Shown here in pieces: positions 36,595-44,911 of a stretch of 64,000 nt of DNA. A model generated the notes under the pieces. The model had not been told where the DNA came from. It saw only the letters and a program-made list of their open reading frames with translations, and searched no databases. Both the position numbers and the translations under genes were made by a program. Location of the stretch: NCBI GenBank assembly GCA_965200535.1, contig CBDAUF010000001.1, positions 1,612,001 to 1,676,000 of the forward strand. The letters are read 5' to 3'. How positions within the stretch are numbered: position 1 is the first letter of the stretch; each line of letters opens with the position of its first letter. Source of the stretch: MPNO01 sp965200535. GTDB taxonomy: Bacteria; Pseudomonadota; Alphaproteobacteria; MPNO01.

Positions 36595-38205
36595 TCAGAG
36601 GGCGCGGAAGAAGTCGTTGCCCTTGTCGTCGACCACGATGAAGGCGGGAAAGTCCCGCACCTCGATGCGCCAGACCGCCTCCATCCCGAGTTCGGGGTAC
36701 TCGATACAGTCGACCCGGGTGATGCAGTCCTGCGCGAGCCGGGCCGCCGGGCCGCCGATCGAGCCGAGATAGAATCCGCCGTACTCCTTGCAGGCCGCGG
36801 TGACCTGGGGCGACCGGTTGCCCTTGGCGAGCATGACATGGCTGCCGCCGGCCCGCTGGAACTGCGCGACGTACGAATCCATGCGCCCGGCGGTGGTCGG
36901 GCCGAACGAGCCGGATGCGTACCCTTCCGGCGTCTTCGCCGGCCCGGCGTAATAGACCATGTGGTCGCGCAGGTAGTCCGGCATCGCCTCGCCGGCGTCG
37001 AGCCGCGCCTTGATCCGGGCATGGGCGGCGTCGCGTGCGACCACCATGGACCCGGTCAGCGACAGCCGGGTCTTGATCGGATAGCGGCCGAGGGTCCGCC
37101 GGATCTCGTCCATCGGCCGGTCGAGGTCGATCTCGACGACCTCGCCGCCGAGGCTCGATTCGTCGATATCGGGCAGGTACTGCGCCGGATTGGTCTCGAG
37201 CCGTTCGAGAAAGACGCCGTCCCGGGTGATCTTGCCGAGCGCCTGGCGGTCGGCGGAACACGACACGCCGAGCCCGATGGGCAGCGACGCGCCGTGCCGC
37301 GGCAGGCGGACGACCCGCACGTCGTGGCAGAAATACTTGCCGCCGAACTGCGCGCCGATGCCCATCTTGCGGGTGAGTTCGAGGACCTGCTCCTCCATTT
37401 CGACATCGCGGAAGGCATGCCCGCTGGCCGACCCCGCGGTCGGCAGCCCGTCGAGATAGCGGGTGCTGGCGAGCTTGACGGTTTTCAGGTTGAGTTCCGC
37501 CGACAGGCCGCCGATGCAGATCGCGAGATGGTAGGGCGGGCACGCCGCGGTGCCGAGCGTGCGGATCTTCTCGTCGAGGAAGCTGAGCATCGCCTCCGGG
37601 TTGAGCCGCGCCGGGGTCTCCTGGAACAGGAAGGACTTGTTGGCCGACCCGCCGCCCTTGGCGATGAACAGGAACCCGTACTCCCCGCCCTCGGCGGCCT
37701 GGATCTCGATCTGCGCCGGCAGGTTGTTCCGCGTGTTGACCTCCTCGTACATGCCGATGGGCGCCAGGTTGGAGTAACGCAGGTTGCGCTCGGTGTAAGT
37801 CTTGTGGACCCCGGCGGCGAGCGCCGCCTCGTCGCCGCCTCCGGTCCAGACGCGCTCGCCCTTCTTCGCCATGACGATGGCGGTGCCGGTGTCCTGGCAC
37901 ATCGGCAGCACCCCGCCGGCAGCGATGTTGGCGTTCTTGAGGAGGTCGTAGGCGACGAAGCGGTCGTTGTCCGACGCCTCGCCGTCCTCGAGGATGGCGC
38001 GGAGCTGGGCGAGATGGCCGGGCCGCAGGAAATGGGCGATGTCGAAGAAGGCCTGCTCCGACAGGAGGGCGAGCGCCCCGGTCCCGACGGTCAGGATCTC
38101 CTCGCCGCGGAAGCGCTCGATCCCGACCTGGTCCGACGCAAGCTTGCGGTACGGGGTCGCGTCGTCGGCGAGCGGAAACAGCGCATGATGGACGAAGTCG
38201 GACAT
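36595..38205 (-). CDS. fumA: class I fumarate hydratase (iron-sulfur)
   Basis: A 536-aa [4Fe-4S]-dependent fumarase of the FumA/FumB type, reversible hydration of fumarate to malate in the TCA cycle. The N-terminal alpha-like part holds the cluster ligands, with Cys in LPMCQDTGTA. Further conserved blocks are KGGGSANKSFLFQ, and the C-terminal beta-like part has GSFGPTTAGRMDSYV. The ATG at 38205 is supported by AGGGAGGG seven bases upstream. Class I fumarases are oxygen-sensitive. It follows a phosphoglycolate phosphatase gene by 79 bases containing a hairpin. Confidence 0.95.
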   Translation of the reverse strand: MSDFVHHALFPLADDATPYRKLASDQVGIERFRGEEILTVGTGALALLSEQAFFDIAHFLRPGHLAQLRAILEDGEASDNDRFVAYDLLKNANIAAGGVLPMCQDTGTAIVMAKKGERVWTGGGDEAALAAGVHKTYTERNLRYSNLAPIGMYEEVNTRNNLPAQIEIQAAEGGEYGFLFIAKGGGSANKSFLFQETPARLNPEAMLSFLDEKIRTLGTAACPPYHLAICIGGLSAELNLKTVKLASTRYLDGLPTAGSASGHAFRDVEMEEQVLELTRKMGIGAQFGGKYFCHDVRVVRLPRHGASLPIGLGVSCSADRQALGKITRDGVFLERLETNPAQYLPDIDESSLGGEVVEIDLDRPMDEIRRTLGRYPIKTRLSLTGSMVVARDAAHARIKARLDAGEAMPDYLRDHMVYYAGPAKTPEGYASGSFGPTTAGRMDSYVAQFQRAGGSHVMLAKGNRSPQVTAACKEYGGFYLGSIGGPAARLAQDCITRVDCIEYPELGMEAVWRIEVRDFPAFIVVDDKGNDFFRAL

Positions 38206-38226
38206 GGCATTACCCTCCCTGCAGGA

Positions 38227-38249
38227 CCGCCCCCGGACCATAGGGGCGG
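38227..38249 (-). terminator. hairpin between gph and fumA
   Basis: Perfect 7-base inverted repeat CCGCCCC/GGGGCGG with a 9-base loop after the gph stop. No U-run follows. It could be a weak terminator or an attenuating stem ahead of fumA. Confidence 0.25.
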
Positions 38250-38284
38250 GGCGGCGTGCGACCAACATCGGCGGCGGGAATGCC

Positions 38285-38968
38285 CTACGGGAGGCGCTTC
38301 CCGCCCGGGACAAGGGTATCGAGCGCATCGACAAGCGCATCGAAACCGTCGATCGTCGCATCGGCCCCGAGCGCCGCTGCCGGCACCGGGCTGTATCCGT
38401 AGCTCACCGCGACGAAGGGGACGGCGGCCGCGCGCGCCGCGTCCGCGTCGATCGTGCTGTCGCCCACCATCGCGGCCGGGCGCCCGGCGCCGCCGGCGCG
38501 CGTCACCGCCTCGATGAGCGGGGCGGGAGACGGTTTCCTGACCGGCAGCGTGTCGCCGGCGACGACCGCGGCGAAGAAACCGGCGAGATCGAGCGAGTCC
38601 AGCACGATTGCGGCGAGATGGCCGGGCTTGTTGGTGCAGACCGCGAGCCTCGCCCCGGCGGCGGAGAGGGATTCGAGGGCCTCGCGCACGCCGGGGAAGA
38701 CGGTGCTGCCGGCGGCCGGCGCGGTCTCGTAGGCCGCGAGGAAGGCGGCGTAGGCGGCATCGGCGCGCGCCTTCGACGCCGGCTCTCCCGTCGCGCGGAA
38801 GGCGTTTTCGATCAGCGCCCGGCCGCCGCTGCCGATCAGGAGCCGCACCTCCTCGCGGGCCAGCGCACGCCTGCCCTCGGCGGCAAGCGCCGCGTTGGCC
38901 GCCGCTTCGATGTCGGGCAGGGTGTCGACGAGCGTCCCGTCGAGGTCGAAGACAACGGTCTCGATCAT
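38285..38968 (-). CDS. gph: HAD-family phosphoglycolate phosphatase
   Basis: A 227-aa haloacid-dehalogenase phosphatase. Motif I is VVFDLDGTLVDT, motif II is the Thr in VCTNKP, motif III is a Lys in PVRKPSPAPL and motif IV is MVGDSTIDADAA. The alpha-helical cap between motifs I and II and the overall length match Gph, which removes 2-phosphoglycolate formed during DNA repair or photorespiration-type chemistry. The ATG at 38968 is preferred to the one three codons upstream, though both are workable. Upstream is an AT-rich divergent region shared with the methyltransferase gene. Confidence 0.88.
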   Translation of the reverse strand: MIETVVFDLDGTLVDTLPDIEAAANAALAAEGRRALAREEVRLLIGSGGRALIENAFRATGEPASKARADAAYAAFLAAYETAPAAGSTVFPGVREALESLSAAGARLAVCTNKPGHLAAIVLDSLDLAGFFAAVVAGDTLPVRKPSPAPLIEAVTRAGGAGRPAAMVGDSTIDADAARAAAVPFVAVSYGYSPVPAAALGADATIDGFDALVDALDTLVPGGKRLP

Positions 38969-39103
38969 GGCGCGCAAGGATGTCCGGCCGGAGATTTCGG
39001 GAACGCGGCGCCGACTATTCTCGCTCGCGGCCGATCCCGCAAGGGCTTGCTCCCGTGCGGCCCGTCCGACGGCGCGCGGTCGCGGGATTTCTTGATATTT
39101 CGA

Positions 39104-39115
39104 ATCATATATGAT
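39104..39115. promoter_or_regulatory. AT-rich region with perfect 12-base palindrome
   Basis: ATCATATATGAT is a perfect palindrome in an unusually AT-rich 30-base stretch between gph and the methyltransferase gene, about 40 bases before the latter's start. TATGAT inside it could act as a -10 element. This is a candidate operator or autoregulatory site. Confidence 0.35.
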
Positions 39116-39153
39116 AAATCGTGCCCTCGAATGGGCGGAGGTCCGGTGGGGCG

Positions 39154-40083
39154 ATGGGTCTGGAGATTCACTTCGGCGACTGTCTTGAGGTCGTGTCGGA
39201 TTTCGCGGCCGGGTCGTTCGATCTGATATACATCGACCCGCCGTTCAACACCGGCAAAGTGCAATCCCGCAAACGCCTGAAAACGGTCCGGGACGAGCGG
39301 GGCGACCGCACCGGGTTCAAGGGGTTGCGGTACCGGACTCGGGTTGTCGGCGAATCGTCATTCGACGACAGTTTCGACGATTTCATGGCCTTCATCGAAC
39401 CTCGACTCGGGGAGGCCTTTCGTCTCCTGTCGCCGCACGGGTCGTTTTTCCTTCATATCGATTGCCGCGAAGCCCATTACTGCAAGGTGATGCTGGACGG
39501 GATATTCGGCCGGGAGTCGTTCATGAACGAGATCGTGTGGGCCTACGACTACGGCGCGCGGTCGAAGAAACGCTGGTCCGCCAAGCACGACACCATATTT
39601 TGGTACGCCAAGGATCCCGGCAACTACACCTACCGCTACGACGACATAGACCGTATCCCCTACATGGCCCCCGGGCTGGTGGGGCCGGAGAAAGCCGCCA
39701 GGGGAAAGACGCCGACCGACGTGTGGTGGCAGACGATCGTCAGCCCGAACGGCAGGGAGAAGACCGGCTACCCGACGCAGAAACCGGTCGCCGTGCTGAA
39801 CCGGATCGTCCGGGTTCATTCCAATCCGGGCGACCGGGTGCTGGACTTCTTCGCCGGCAGCGGAACGACCGGCGAGGCTGCGGTGCGCGCCGGCCGCGAC
39901 GCCGTCCTGGTGGACAACAACCCGGAGGCGGTCCGGGTCATGAGCCGCCGCCTCGCGTTCGCCGATCCGGTAATTCACGGAGACGAAACCGCCGCCGCGC
40001 CGTCCGCAGAGCGGAATTTCATCGGCCCGCTGACCGGTTCGGCAATCCGGCTGCCGGACGCGGGCCCGGGGCAATCGAGGTGA
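39154..40083 (+). CDS. orphan site-specific DNA methyltransferase (beta class, DPPF)
   Basis: A 309-aa DNA amino-methyltransferase. The catalytic motif DPPF is at residues 28-31 (DLIYIDPPFNTGK), a target-recognition-type region follows (WAYDYGARSKKRW), then TGYPTQKPVAVLNRIV and motif I FFAGSGTTGEAA, so the order is IV-TRD-I (beta class). It shows no close similarity to the GANTC enzyme CcrM. No restriction enzyme is adjacent. The ATG at 39154 gives a typical start; the GTG at 39121 would add 11 residues. The coding sequence looks less G+C-rich than its neighbours, suggesting acquisition. Confidence 0.86.
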   Translation: MGLEIHFGDCLEVVSDFAAGSFDLIYIDPPFNTGKVQSRKRLKTVRDERGDRTGFKGLRYRTRVVGESSFDDSFDDFMAFIEPRLGEAFRLLSPHGSFFLHIDCREAHYCKVMLDGIFGRESFMNEIVWAYDYGARSKKRWSAKHDTIFWYAKDPGNYTYRYDDIDRIPYMAPGLVGPEKAARGKTPTDVWWQTIVSPNGREKTGYPTQKPVAVLNRIVRVHSNPGDRVLDFFAGSGTTGEAAVRAGRDAVLVDNNPEAVRVMSRRLAFADPVIHGDETAAAPSAERNFIGPLTGSAIRLPDAGPGQSR

Positions 40084-40142
40084 ATTCGCCGGATGCGCGT
40101 TTCGCATAGCGTTTGCGCTGCCGCTCCGACGGGGCCTCGCTG

Positions 40143-40892
40143 ATGGCCGGGCGCGCGTCCGTGCTCGCCGTCATTCCGGCGCGCTACGCCTCGACCCGGT
40201 TTCCGGGCAAGCCGCTGGCGCCGATCGCCGGCGTGCCGATGGTGGTCCGGGTGTGGGAGCGGGCGCGGCGGGCGCAAACGGTGGACCGCGTCGTGGTGGC
40301 GACCGATGACGAACGCATCGCCGCGGTCTGCAACGCCCGCGGCATCGACTGCGAAATGACGTCCGCCGCCCACGCCACCGGAACCGACCGGCTGGCCGAG
40401 GTCGCCGACCGGCGGGAGGCGGAGATCTACGTCAATGTCCAGGGCGACGAACCCCTGATCGATCCCGCCAGCATCGATGCCGTGGTCGCCGCGCTCCGCT
40501 CTGCGCGGACGCGCGGGATCGGCGTCTCGACCTGCTATCTCGAGGATGCCGCGCCGGACCAGTGCGCCGACCGGTCGGTCGTCCACCTGGTGCCCGGCCT
40601 CGACGGCTGCGCGATGATGTTCACCCGCCTGCCGGTGCCGCTCGACTTCGCGGAGCCCGCCGCGCGCGCGGTCCATGTCGGCATGTTCGCCTTCACCGCC
40701 GCCGCGCTGGCGCGGTTCCAGGCGTGGGACCGCGGACCGGTGGAGCGCGCCGAGAGCATCGAGCTGATCCGGGTGATCGAGCACGGCGAGCGCATCGCCT
40801 GCGTCCCCGTGCCGCCGGGGTCCATCGGCGTCGACCGGCCGGACGATGTCGCCCTGGTCGAGGCGGCGCTGGCGGCCCGGGGGGAACGATGA
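40143..40892 (+). CDS. kdsB: 3-deoxy-manno-octulosonate cytidylyltransferase
   Basis: Activates Kdo to CMP-Kdo for lipid A-core synthesis. It is 249 aa, and the nucleotide-binding start VIPARYASTRFPGKPLAPI is characteristic. Further conserved parts are VVATDDERI, HATGTDRLAEV, VNVQGDEPLIDP and the C-terminal RPDDVALVEAAL. The ATG at 40143 is internal to a longer frame and gives the normal N-terminus. Its stop overlaps the next ATG (ATGA), so it is translationally coupled to kdsC. Confidence 0.92.
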   Translation: MAGRASVLAVIPARYASTRFPGKPLAPIAGVPMVVRVWERARRAQTVDRVVVATDDERIAAVCNARGIDCEMTSAAHATGTDRLAEVADRREAEIYVNVQGDEPLIDPASIDAVVAALRSARTRGIGVSTCYLEDAAPDQCADRSVVHLVPGLDGCAMMFTRLPVPLDFAEPAARAVHVGMFAFTAAALARFQAWDRGPVERAESIELIRVIEHGERIACVPVPPGSIGVDRPDDVALVEAALAARGER

Positions 40893-41398
40893 GCGTCGAC
40901 CCAGCGGTCCTCGACGGCATCCGGCTGGTCAGCCTCGACTGCGACGGGGTGATGACCGACGGCACGCTCTACTACGGCGAGGACGGACGGCAGTGGCGCG
41001 CCTTCCACGTCCATGACGGGGTCGGCATCCGCATGCTGCTGGAGGCCGGGCTCGCGGTCGCTTTTGTCACCGCGAGCCGCACCGCTGCCATCGAACGCCG
41101 GGCGGAGGTCCTCGGCGTCGCCCACTGTCTGGTCGGAGTCGACGACAAGCGAGAAGCGCTCGCCGGCCTGTGCCGGCGCCTCGGCATCGGCTTCGAGGCG
41201 GTGGCCCACATGGGGGACGATCTCAACGACCTGCCGGTGCTGGAGGCGGTCGGGCTGCCGGCGACGGTCGCCAACGCGGTCCCCGACGTGCTGGCGGCCG
41301 CCCGCTACACCACGCGGCGCGGCGGCGGCCAAGGCGCGGTGCGCGAATTCGCCGAATGGCTGCTGGCCGGCCGGACATCGGACAAGGGGCGACAATGA
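40889..41398 (+). CDS. kdsC: KdsC-type HAD phosphatase (Kdo-8-phosphate phosphatase)
   Basis: A 169-aa HAD phosphatase of the capless C0 subclass. It has motif I LDCDGVMTDG, then TASRTAAIERRAEVLGV, and motif IV MGDDLNDLPVLEAVG, the pattern of KdsC. It removes the phosphate from Kdo-8-phosphate, the step before KdsB. Starts and stops overlap on both sides (ATGA with kdsB and with purH), so three genes form a tightly coupled unit. Confidence 0.88.
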   Translation: MSVDPAVLDGIRLVSLDCDGVMTDGTLYYGEDGRQWRAFHVHDGVGIRMLLEAGLAVAFVTASRTAAIERRAEVLGVAHCLVGVDDKREALAGLCRRLGIGFEAVAHMGDDLNDLPVLEAVGLPATVANAVPDVLAAARYTTRRGGGQGAVREFAEWLLAGRTSDKGRQ

Positions 41399-42981
41399 GC
41401 GGCAGCGACGGGATTCGGGTGACGCGGGCCCTGCTTTCGGTCTCCGACAAGACAGGCCTGGCCGAGTTCGCCGGCGCGCTCGCGGCGCGCGGGGTCGCGC
41501 TGGTGGCGAGCGGCGGCACCGGGCGGGCGCTGACCGACGCCGGCCTCGCGGTGCGCGACGTATCGGCGCTCACCGGCTACCCGGAGATGATGGACGGGCG
41601 GGTCAAGACCCTGCACCCGGCGGTGCACGGCGGCATCCTCGCGCGGCGCGACCTCGCCGCCCACCGCGCGGCGATGGAGGCCAACGGCATCGCGCCCATC
41701 GACCTCGTCGTCGTCAACCTCTACCCGTTCGAGGACACGGTGGCGGACGGCGCCGGCCACGACGAGGCGGTGGAACAGATCGATATCGGCGGGCCGGCGC
41801 TGATCCGCGCGGCGGCCAAGAACCACGCCTTCGTCGCCGTGGTCACCGACCCGGCGGACTACGAAGGCGTGCTGCGCGAGCTGGCGGAGAACGACGGCGC
41901 GACCACGCACGACTTCCGCAAGCGCCTCGCGGCGGCCGCCTATGCCCGCACCGCGGCCTACGACGCGGCGATCTCGCAATGGCTGGCGCGCGCCGTCGAC
42001 GTCCCGTTCGCCCGCCATATCGCATTCGGCGGCGCGCTGGCCGGCGCCCTCCGCTACGGCGAGAACCCGCACCAGGAGGCGGCGCTCTACCGTGCGTTCC
42101 CCGCCCGTCCGGGCGCCGTCGGCGCCGAGCGGGTGCAAGGCAAGCCCCTCAGCTACAACAATCTCGGCGACGCCGATGCGGCGTTCGAACTGGTCGCCGA
42201 ATTCGAACGCCCCGCCGTCGCGATCGTCAAGCACGCCAACCCGTGCGGGGCGGCCGTCGCCGACACGCTCGCCGCCGCCCACGCGCGGGCGCTCGCCTGC
42301 GACCCGGTGAGCGCCTTCGGCGGGGTGGTGGCCGCCAACCGCACCGTCGATGCGGCGGCGGCGGCGGCGATCTCGGCGATCTTCGTCGAGGTCGTCATCG
42401 CGCCCGCGGTGGACGAAGGCGCGCGCGCGGTGTTCGCCGAAAAGCCGAACATCCGCGTGCTCGCCGCCGGCGCGATGCCCGACCCCGCCGAACCGGGCCT
42501 CGCGGTGCGCTCCATCGCCGGCGGGCTGCTGGTCCAGGACCGGGATGCCGCCGGCCCCGCCGCCGGCGAACCCAGGGCGGTGACCCGCCGGGCACCGACC
42601 GACCGCGAGCGCAGCGATCTGATGTTCGCCGCCGCCGTCGCCAAGCACGTGAAGTCGAACGCCATCGTCTTCGCCCGCGGCGGGGCGACCGCCGGCATCG
42701 GGGCGGGGCAGATGAGCCGGGTCGATTCGACGCGCGTCGCCGCGGCCAAGGCGGCCGACGCGGCGCGCGCGGCAGGCGCGGGGGAACCCGCGACGCGGGG
42801 ATCGGTCGCCGCCTCCGATGCGTTCCTGCCGTTCGCCGACGGCCTGGTCGCGGCAGCCGACGCCGGCGCGACGGCGATGATCCAGCCTGGCGGATCGATC
42901 CGCGACGAAGAGGTGATCGCCGCCGCCGACGAACGCGGCCTCGCCATGGTGTTCACCGGCCGGCGGCACTTCCGCCACTGA
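41395..42981 (+). CDS. purH: bifunctional AICAR transformylase / IMP cyclohydrolase
   Basis: Catalyses the last two steps of IMP synthesis; 528 aa. The N-terminal MGS-like cyclohydrolase domain has SVSDKTGL, SGGTGRAL and GRVKTLHPAVHGGIL. The C-terminal transformylase domain has LRYGENPHQEAALY, KHANPCGAA and VKSNAIVFARGGAT, and ends in an IQPGGSIRD and HFRH terminus. The ATG overlaps the kdsC stop. purH next to Kdo genes is unusual. It is convergent with an MFS exporter gene. Confidence 0.96.
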   Translation: MSGSDGIRVTRALLSVSDKTGLAEFAGALAARGVALVASGGTGRALTDAGLAVRDVSALTGYPEMMDGRVKTLHPAVHGGILARRDLAAHRAAMEANGIAPIDLVVVNLYPFEDTVADGAGHDEAVEQIDIGGPALIRAAAKNHAFVAVVTDPADYEGVLRELAENDGATTHDFRKRLAAAAYARTAAYDAAISQWLARAVDVPFARHIAFGGALAGALRYGENPHQEAALYRAFPARPGAVGAERVQGKPLSYNNLGDADAAFELVAEFERPAVAIVKHANPCGAAVADTLAAAHARALACDPVSAFGGVVAANRTVDAAAAAAISAIFVEVVIAPAVDEGARAVFAEKPNIRVLAAGAMPDPAEPGLAVRSIAGGLLVQDRDAAGPAAGEPRAVTRRAPTDRERSDLMFAAAVAKHVKSNAIVFARGGATAGIGAGQMSRVDSTRVAAAKAADAARAAGAGEPATRGSVAASDAFLPFADGLVAAADAGATAMIQPGGSIRDEEVIAAADERGLAMVFTGRRHFRH

Positions 42982-43007
42982 ACCGGGCCGCCCACCCGGC
43001 CGGCGCC

Positions 43008-44288
43008 CTACCGCTTCGGCGCAGCCACCAGCGCGAGCAGGATGAAGCCGGCGATAAAGAAGCCGATGATCGTCGCCATCCCGGCGCGCTGCGATTCGAA
43101 CGCGAGCGTGGCCCAGGCCAGCACGGCCGGCCCGGCGAAGGACGTGACCTTGCCCGACAGGGCGTACAGCCCGAACATCTCGGTCCGCAGGTCGGCCGGG
43201 GCCAGATGGGCCATCAGCGACCGGCTCGCCGCCTGGGCCGGCCCCATGAAGATCCCGAGCGGCAGGGCGAGCAGCCAGAAGGCGGTCTTGTTCTCGACCA
43301 GCAGCAGCGGGACGCCGAAGGCGATCAGCCCGAGAATGGCGATCTGCACCGTGCGCTTGGCGCCGATCCGGTCGTCCACCCAGGCGAAGCCGGCGGCCCC
43401 CAGCCCGGCGGTGACGTTGAGGGCGATGCCGAACTGGATGATCTCCTCGATCGACATCCCGAACGTGCCGGCGGCGTAGATTCCGCCGAACGCGAACATG
43501 GTGTTCATGCCGTCGACGTAGAACAGCCGGGCCGCCAAGAAGCGTGCGATGTTGGCGTGCCGCCTGATCTCGCGCACCGTGGCGGCGAGCTGGGCGATGC
43601 CGGCGCGGACCGCCTCGACAGGGGCGATCCTCCTGCCCGCCTCGTCGGGGACCCAGAGGAAGGTGGGCAGGGCAAAGACCGCGAACCACAGCGCCACCAC
43701 CGGACCGACGACGCGGATATGCTCGGCCTGCTCCTTGTCGAGGCCGAACAGCGGGTTTTCGGCCTGGACGAACAGCACCAGCAGCAGGCCGAGGCTGACC
43801 AGCCCGCCGAGATAGCCGAGGCCCCAGCCCCAGCCCGACAGCCGCCCGATCCGCTCCTTCGGAACCAGCCCCGGAATCATCGCGTTGTAGAAGACGTTGC
43901 CGATCTCGAAGGCGGTGTTGGCGATGACGAAGAAGAGCAGCGCCCACAGCACGTCGGCCGGATCGGGGCGCGTGTACCAGAGCAGCGCGGTCGCCACAAC
44001 GGTGATCGCGGCGAAGGCACCGAGCCACGGCTTGCGCCGTCCGGTGCGGTCGGCGATGGAGCCGAGGACGGGGCTGAGCACGGCGATCAGCACGCCCGAG
44101 ATTGCCAGCGCCCGGCCCCAGTCCGCCGTCCCCTGGATCGGGCTCTCGGCCACGGCGCGCGAGAAGTAGGCCGCGAAGACGAAGGTGACGATGACGGTGG
44201 GGAAGGCCGAGTTGGCCCAGTCGTAGACGCACCAGGCGAATTGCGCCCGCCGGGGCGCCGGGGCGGCGGCTGCGGCATCGTCCGTCAT
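43008..44288 (-). CDS. MFS transporter, UMF1/Atg22-like
   Basis: A 426-aa polytopic membrane protein with about 12 helices. The start is characteristic of the UMF1/Atg22 family: AWCVYDWANSAFPTVIVTFVFAAYF. Further down are GRRKPWLG-type inter-helix loops (IADRTGRRKPW) and another DDRIGAKRT loop. The family includes vacuolar amino-acid effluxers in yeast; bacterial substrates are undefined. It is divergent from the cupin gene, with 76 bases between. Confidence 0.88.
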   Translation of the reverse strand: MTDDAAAAAPAPRRAQFAWCVYDWANSAFPTVIVTFVFAAYFSRAVAESPIQGTADWGRALAISGVLIAVLSPVLGSIADRTGRRKPWLGAFAAITVVATALLWYTRPDPADVLWALLFFVIANTAFEIGNVFYNAMIPGLVPKERIGRLSGWGWGLGYLGGLVSLGLLLVLFVQAENPLFGLDKEQAEHIRVVGPVVALWFAVFALPTFLWVPDEAGRRIAPVEAVRAGIAQLAATVREIRRHANIARFLAARLFYVDGMNTMFAFGGIYAAGTFGMSIEEIIQFGIALNVTAGLGAAGFAWVDDRIGAKRTVQIAILGLIAFGVPLLLVENKTAFWLLALPLGIFMGPAQAASRSLMAHLAPADLRTEMFGLYALSGKVTSFAGPAVLAWATLAFESQRAGMATIIGFFIAGFILLALVAAPKR

Positions 44289-44364
44289 CGGCGGAGACTA
44301 GCACCCCTTCGGCCGCGTGTGGCAGGATAGTTGCAGACGGTGCCGCAAGACGGGAGAACAGGGA

Positions 44365-44907
44365 ATGGCTTACACACTCGAGGAATTCTGCCGCGACTGC
44401 CGCCGGAATCTCGGCGACGACCCGGGCCCGGAAGGCAGGGAGAAGGTGCGCCGCGATCTCGAACGGCTGCTGCGGGTCCCCGAATTCGTCGCGTGCTATT
44501 GCGGGCCGGAGGCCGAGCGCGGCGTCCATGTGCTCTATGACGATCCCGATCTGGGCTTCCAGGTGCTCGCCCACATCAATGCCGAGGCGCGGGTCTCGCC
44601 GCCGCACGACCACGGCGCGTCGTGGGCGATCTACGGCCAGGCGACGAAATACACCGACATGACCGAGTGGGAGCGGATCGACGACGGGGGCGACCCCGGC
44701 CGCGGCGAGGTGAGGGTCGAGAAGAGCTACCGTCTGATGCCGGGGCATGCCGGAATCTACGCCGACGGCAAGATTCACTCGATCGACTACCCCGACGATG
44801 CGCGCTTCGTCCGGGTGACCGGGACCAACCTGGACCGGATCGACCGGATCGCCTTCAACCGCGAGACCGGCGCGATCAAGCAGATGGGTCCGCAGATCGC
44901 CAGCTGA
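44365..44907 (+). CDS. cupin-fold protein (cysteine dioxygenase-like)
   Basis: A 180-aa small cupin. The first cupin motif is seen as PPHDHGASWAIYGQA (two His and a later Glu in the metal-binding arrangement), and the second at about MPGHAGIYADGKIHSIDYP with another His. Cys-rich residues near the start (EEFCRDCRRN) could matter for structure. Homologues are annotated as predicted metal-dependent enzymes of the double-stranded beta-helix superfamily or as cysteine dioxygenase-like. The ATG at 44365 has AGGG just upstream. It is convergent with gdh, the stops being 4 bases apart. Confidence 0.8.
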   Translation: MAYTLEEFCRDCRRNLGDDPGPEGREKVRRDLERLLRVPEFVACYCGPEAERGVHVLYDDPDLGFQVLAHINAEARVSPPHDHGASWAIYGQATKYTDMTEWERIDDGGDPGRGEVRVEKSYRLMPGHAGIYADGKIHSIDYPDDARFVRVTGTNLDRIDRIAFNRETGAIKQMGPQIAS

Positions 44908-44911
44908 CCCG

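Noticed and set aside
39154..40083. CcrM-type cell-cycle GANTC methyltransferase
   Set aside because: The sequence around the DPP motif and the C-terminus do not match CcrM, and CcrM-type context is missing.
42983..42999. CCGGG/CCCGG hairpin between purH and the MFS gene as terminator
   Set aside because: Only five pairs with a seven-base loop and no U-run; expected by chance at this G+C content.
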